DNA from: Phalacrocorax aristotelis
Lineage: Eukaryota; Chordata; Aves; Suliformes; Phalacrocoracidae
DNA: 64,000 nucleotides
NCBI RefSeq assembly: GCF_949628215.1
Contig: NC_134277.1
Span: 109,509,463-109,573,462 of the forward strand
Direction: 5' to 3'
The first letter of the stretch is position 1, and the number at the start of each line of letters is the position of its first letter. Made by a program: the position numbers and the translations under genes. This document shows positions 62,001 through 64,000 of the stretch, piece after piece. The notes under the pieces were generated by a model, which saw only the letters and a list, made by a program, of their open reading frames with translations, searched no databases and was not told the origin of the DNA.

Positions 62001-64000
62001 TCAAAGAGACAGAGGTATTAATTCCTCGCTATTAACAACTCAGTTTCAGCAAGTTCTTGCCACAACTGTTTTCACAGCCTCTCAATTTATTATGTTAATA
62101 AAACAGTGGCACCAGACATGAAAATTCCTATTTCCACGTCTGATGAAGAATTTACTCCATTGATAGTATCTACACAGTCCCTTTACTTGTGTTTTCTTGC
62201 TTAATTCTAGCTCCAAAATGAAATACATCCATACTGTATGAAGAAAAGGCAGAGAATAATGACACTTTGCAAAAATAAATTACATGAGGAGCCATCTAAT
62301 ATCATTAGGCACTTACATCTTTCATGTACAGAGTATGGATACAGTGATCCAGCTAAGCAATTTACTCAGGGTACATCTACTCCTTGCCTTGGGCCACAGT
62401 GCAGAGATCTCTGAAGCAGCCCTAAATAAGCTGATGCAAAGACTGTGAGAAGCATAACAGGCACTGACGCTGCTGTCACTTAGCCCAAATACAATACCAT
62501 ATTTAGTTAGCTAGATTATCTGGGAGCCTCAAGTCAGTCCCTGAGCCATATTTTCCTTTGTTATGCAGGGATATTGAATCTAGTCATGGGATCTCTAGCA
62601 CTGTCCTCTTACCCCAGAGTCATCAAGTATGCAAACAGCCCCGCAGATTTCAGAAAGGCAGTTTACACTTGTAAAGAGCAGACCGTTCTTAGGAGTTTGC
62701 TTGAACTGGAGACTAAATCAAGAATGCTGCCATGAAGTTAATAAACAGCAGGTGCCAGTTAACTACAGACTTTTTCAAAGAAAAACCTGCAAACTGAAAA
62801 GGATGCCCTCAGACCATCTGACTGCAGACAGACTAGGGGGATTTTAGACCAGATGGCTACCTGTAGGGTACTGTAAAAAGCTATACTTGTTTTCATCCAT
62901 CACCGATTTTCTTTTTCCCTCAGGATGAATTAATTTTAAATTTAGTCTGTGTCTGTGTTCAGAGGAGTGTGTTACTGCAGGAAGCACAAGCGCTGCTTAT
63001 CACTAGCTGCTATGGAAGTCCATGGTTACTTAAGGAAGAAGTTCTCAGTGGACCCATAATGCTACTAGACTGGAGCAGTAGGTTGGTGAAGGAGTAAAAT
63101 TGGAAAGAAAACCATTATAAGCACAACAAAAAACTGCCTCATCTGCAGCACAAGCAATACAAAACAGTAGTAGAGGATCACTGAGAGCTAATCAGCAACA
63201 GCCCTAATGTCCCCAACAAATCGGGAGTCAAATGTGCCTTAGTAGAGAAGTAGAAAAGACTTTAAGTGATTCCTACCCTAGACAAGAAAAATAATTTCTG
63301 TAGAATAGAAATGGCTTCCATTGGTTTTATAAATACCTGAAGTTGTAGCAAAATATTAGCTTAAAACTGTGGATGTCATTAACAAATCTCCGTCTAATTT
63401 CCATGTGCTTGCACGTTTAAGAGCAATAAATGGTGTTTTGTATTCTAACTTCCCTTTTTGCAGAGAATTTTTGAACTCCCCCAGAAAACAATAGGGACAA
63501 TTCGACACAACCTTCTGTCTTTGCCTTGTTTGTGGTTTTGCCAAGGCACCTGTGTAATTAATAACATGTTTAGACTACCAGTGTCTTTTCTAATCCTTGA
63601 GCTACAGTCTGAGCATGGAGGGTGCTTCCCTCTGGAACCACTGAGCCCTACACTACAGGCCAAAAGTGAAAGAAGGGGGATGTCAATGCTCATACCAGAG
63701 TATCTGGTAGGAATTCCAGGGTCAAAACTGTTAAGCTGAACAATCCATAGTTTGTCAAGTTGAATTACATTGGTCACTTCAGTCTAGAGGTACTTTGCTG
63801 TATCTTTGTACAAGTGATATCCTGCCTCTGCCTTACAAAGTTTCCCTGTCTGAAAAGTATTTCAAAAGAAAGCAGATACTATATTGAAAGTACAGTTAAA
63901 TTAAAACTTCCATAGGAGACTGTAGAAACCCATCAAGCACAACTTTTAAAGTGTGCTTCCCCTGTGGCCTGGCTTATTAGAAAAGCAATGCCATTCTAAT
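56096..64000. other. Unassigned AT-rich sequence to window end
   Basis: Nearly 8 kb with no supported gene, RNA or interspersed repeat. Only simple tracts stand out, such as the T-run near 61596-61610 and an A-run with CAAACAAA near 56140. Open frames stay at or below about 110 codons and lack recognisable motifs. Confidence 0.45.

Noticed and set aside
1-64000. Second melanocortin receptor (MC5R) near MC2R
   Set aside because: MC5R is a known neighbour in several vertebrates, but no second receptor frame with DRY and DPxIY motifs exists in this window.

Overview
The window looks like euchromatic bird DNA. It is AT-rich, gene-poor and low in repeats. Nearly all recognisable interspersed repeats are CR1 LINE fragments, which are 5'-truncated and end in ATTCTATGATTCTG-like 3' tails. 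Two LTRs of recognisably avian endogenous-retrovirus types are also present. I cannot name the species. CR1 also occurs in turtles and crocodilians, so the bird call rests on the LTR types, the low repeat load and the receptor sequence taken together.

Only one intact protein-coding gene is supported: a single-exon coding region at 35054-36013 (+) for the melanocortin-2 receptor (ACTH receptor, MC2R), 319 residues. A candidate splice acceptor at about 34887 suggests that upstream 5'UTR exons exist, but I could not locate them. No MC5R or other neighbour is visible.

Layout. 1-18.7 kb is the CR1-rich part: a 1.85-kb copy at 426-2277 (+), shorter ones at 3207-3760 (-), 4670-5147 (+), 6030-6222 (+, old), 8289-8661 (+), 9953-10239 (+) and 15484-15870 (+), and a 1.6-kb copy at 17078-18668 (+). 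18.7-34.9 kb is unannotated AT-rich DNA with a few short structural motifs. 35-36 kb is MC2R, followed by a GC-richer block of unknown origin at 36.7-37.4 kb. 40.25-42.45 kb is a long CR1 in the minus orientation, with a second GC-rich block beside it at 42.56-42.94 kb. 44.3-45.25 kb is an LTR in plus orientation. A GATA microsatellite lies at 50.45 kb and a purine-rich minisatellite at 53.93-54.05 kb. A complete solo LTR with a 5-bp target duplication lies at 55.51-56.09 kb in minus orientation. The rest, to 64 kb, shows nothing I can assign.

The most interesting observation concerns the CR1 copies. Two independent pairs of inverted copies (17078-18668 with 40252-41840, and 3207-3560 with 15484-15870) each have an almost or exactly identical core, while the adjoining element sequence is clearly diverged. 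The larger pair also shares the same disabling mutations. This looks like local gene conversion between inverted repeats, or a repeat-collapsing assembly or polishing error. The larger pair brackets MC2R, so it could also act as a substrate for inversion of a segment of about 21.6 kb.
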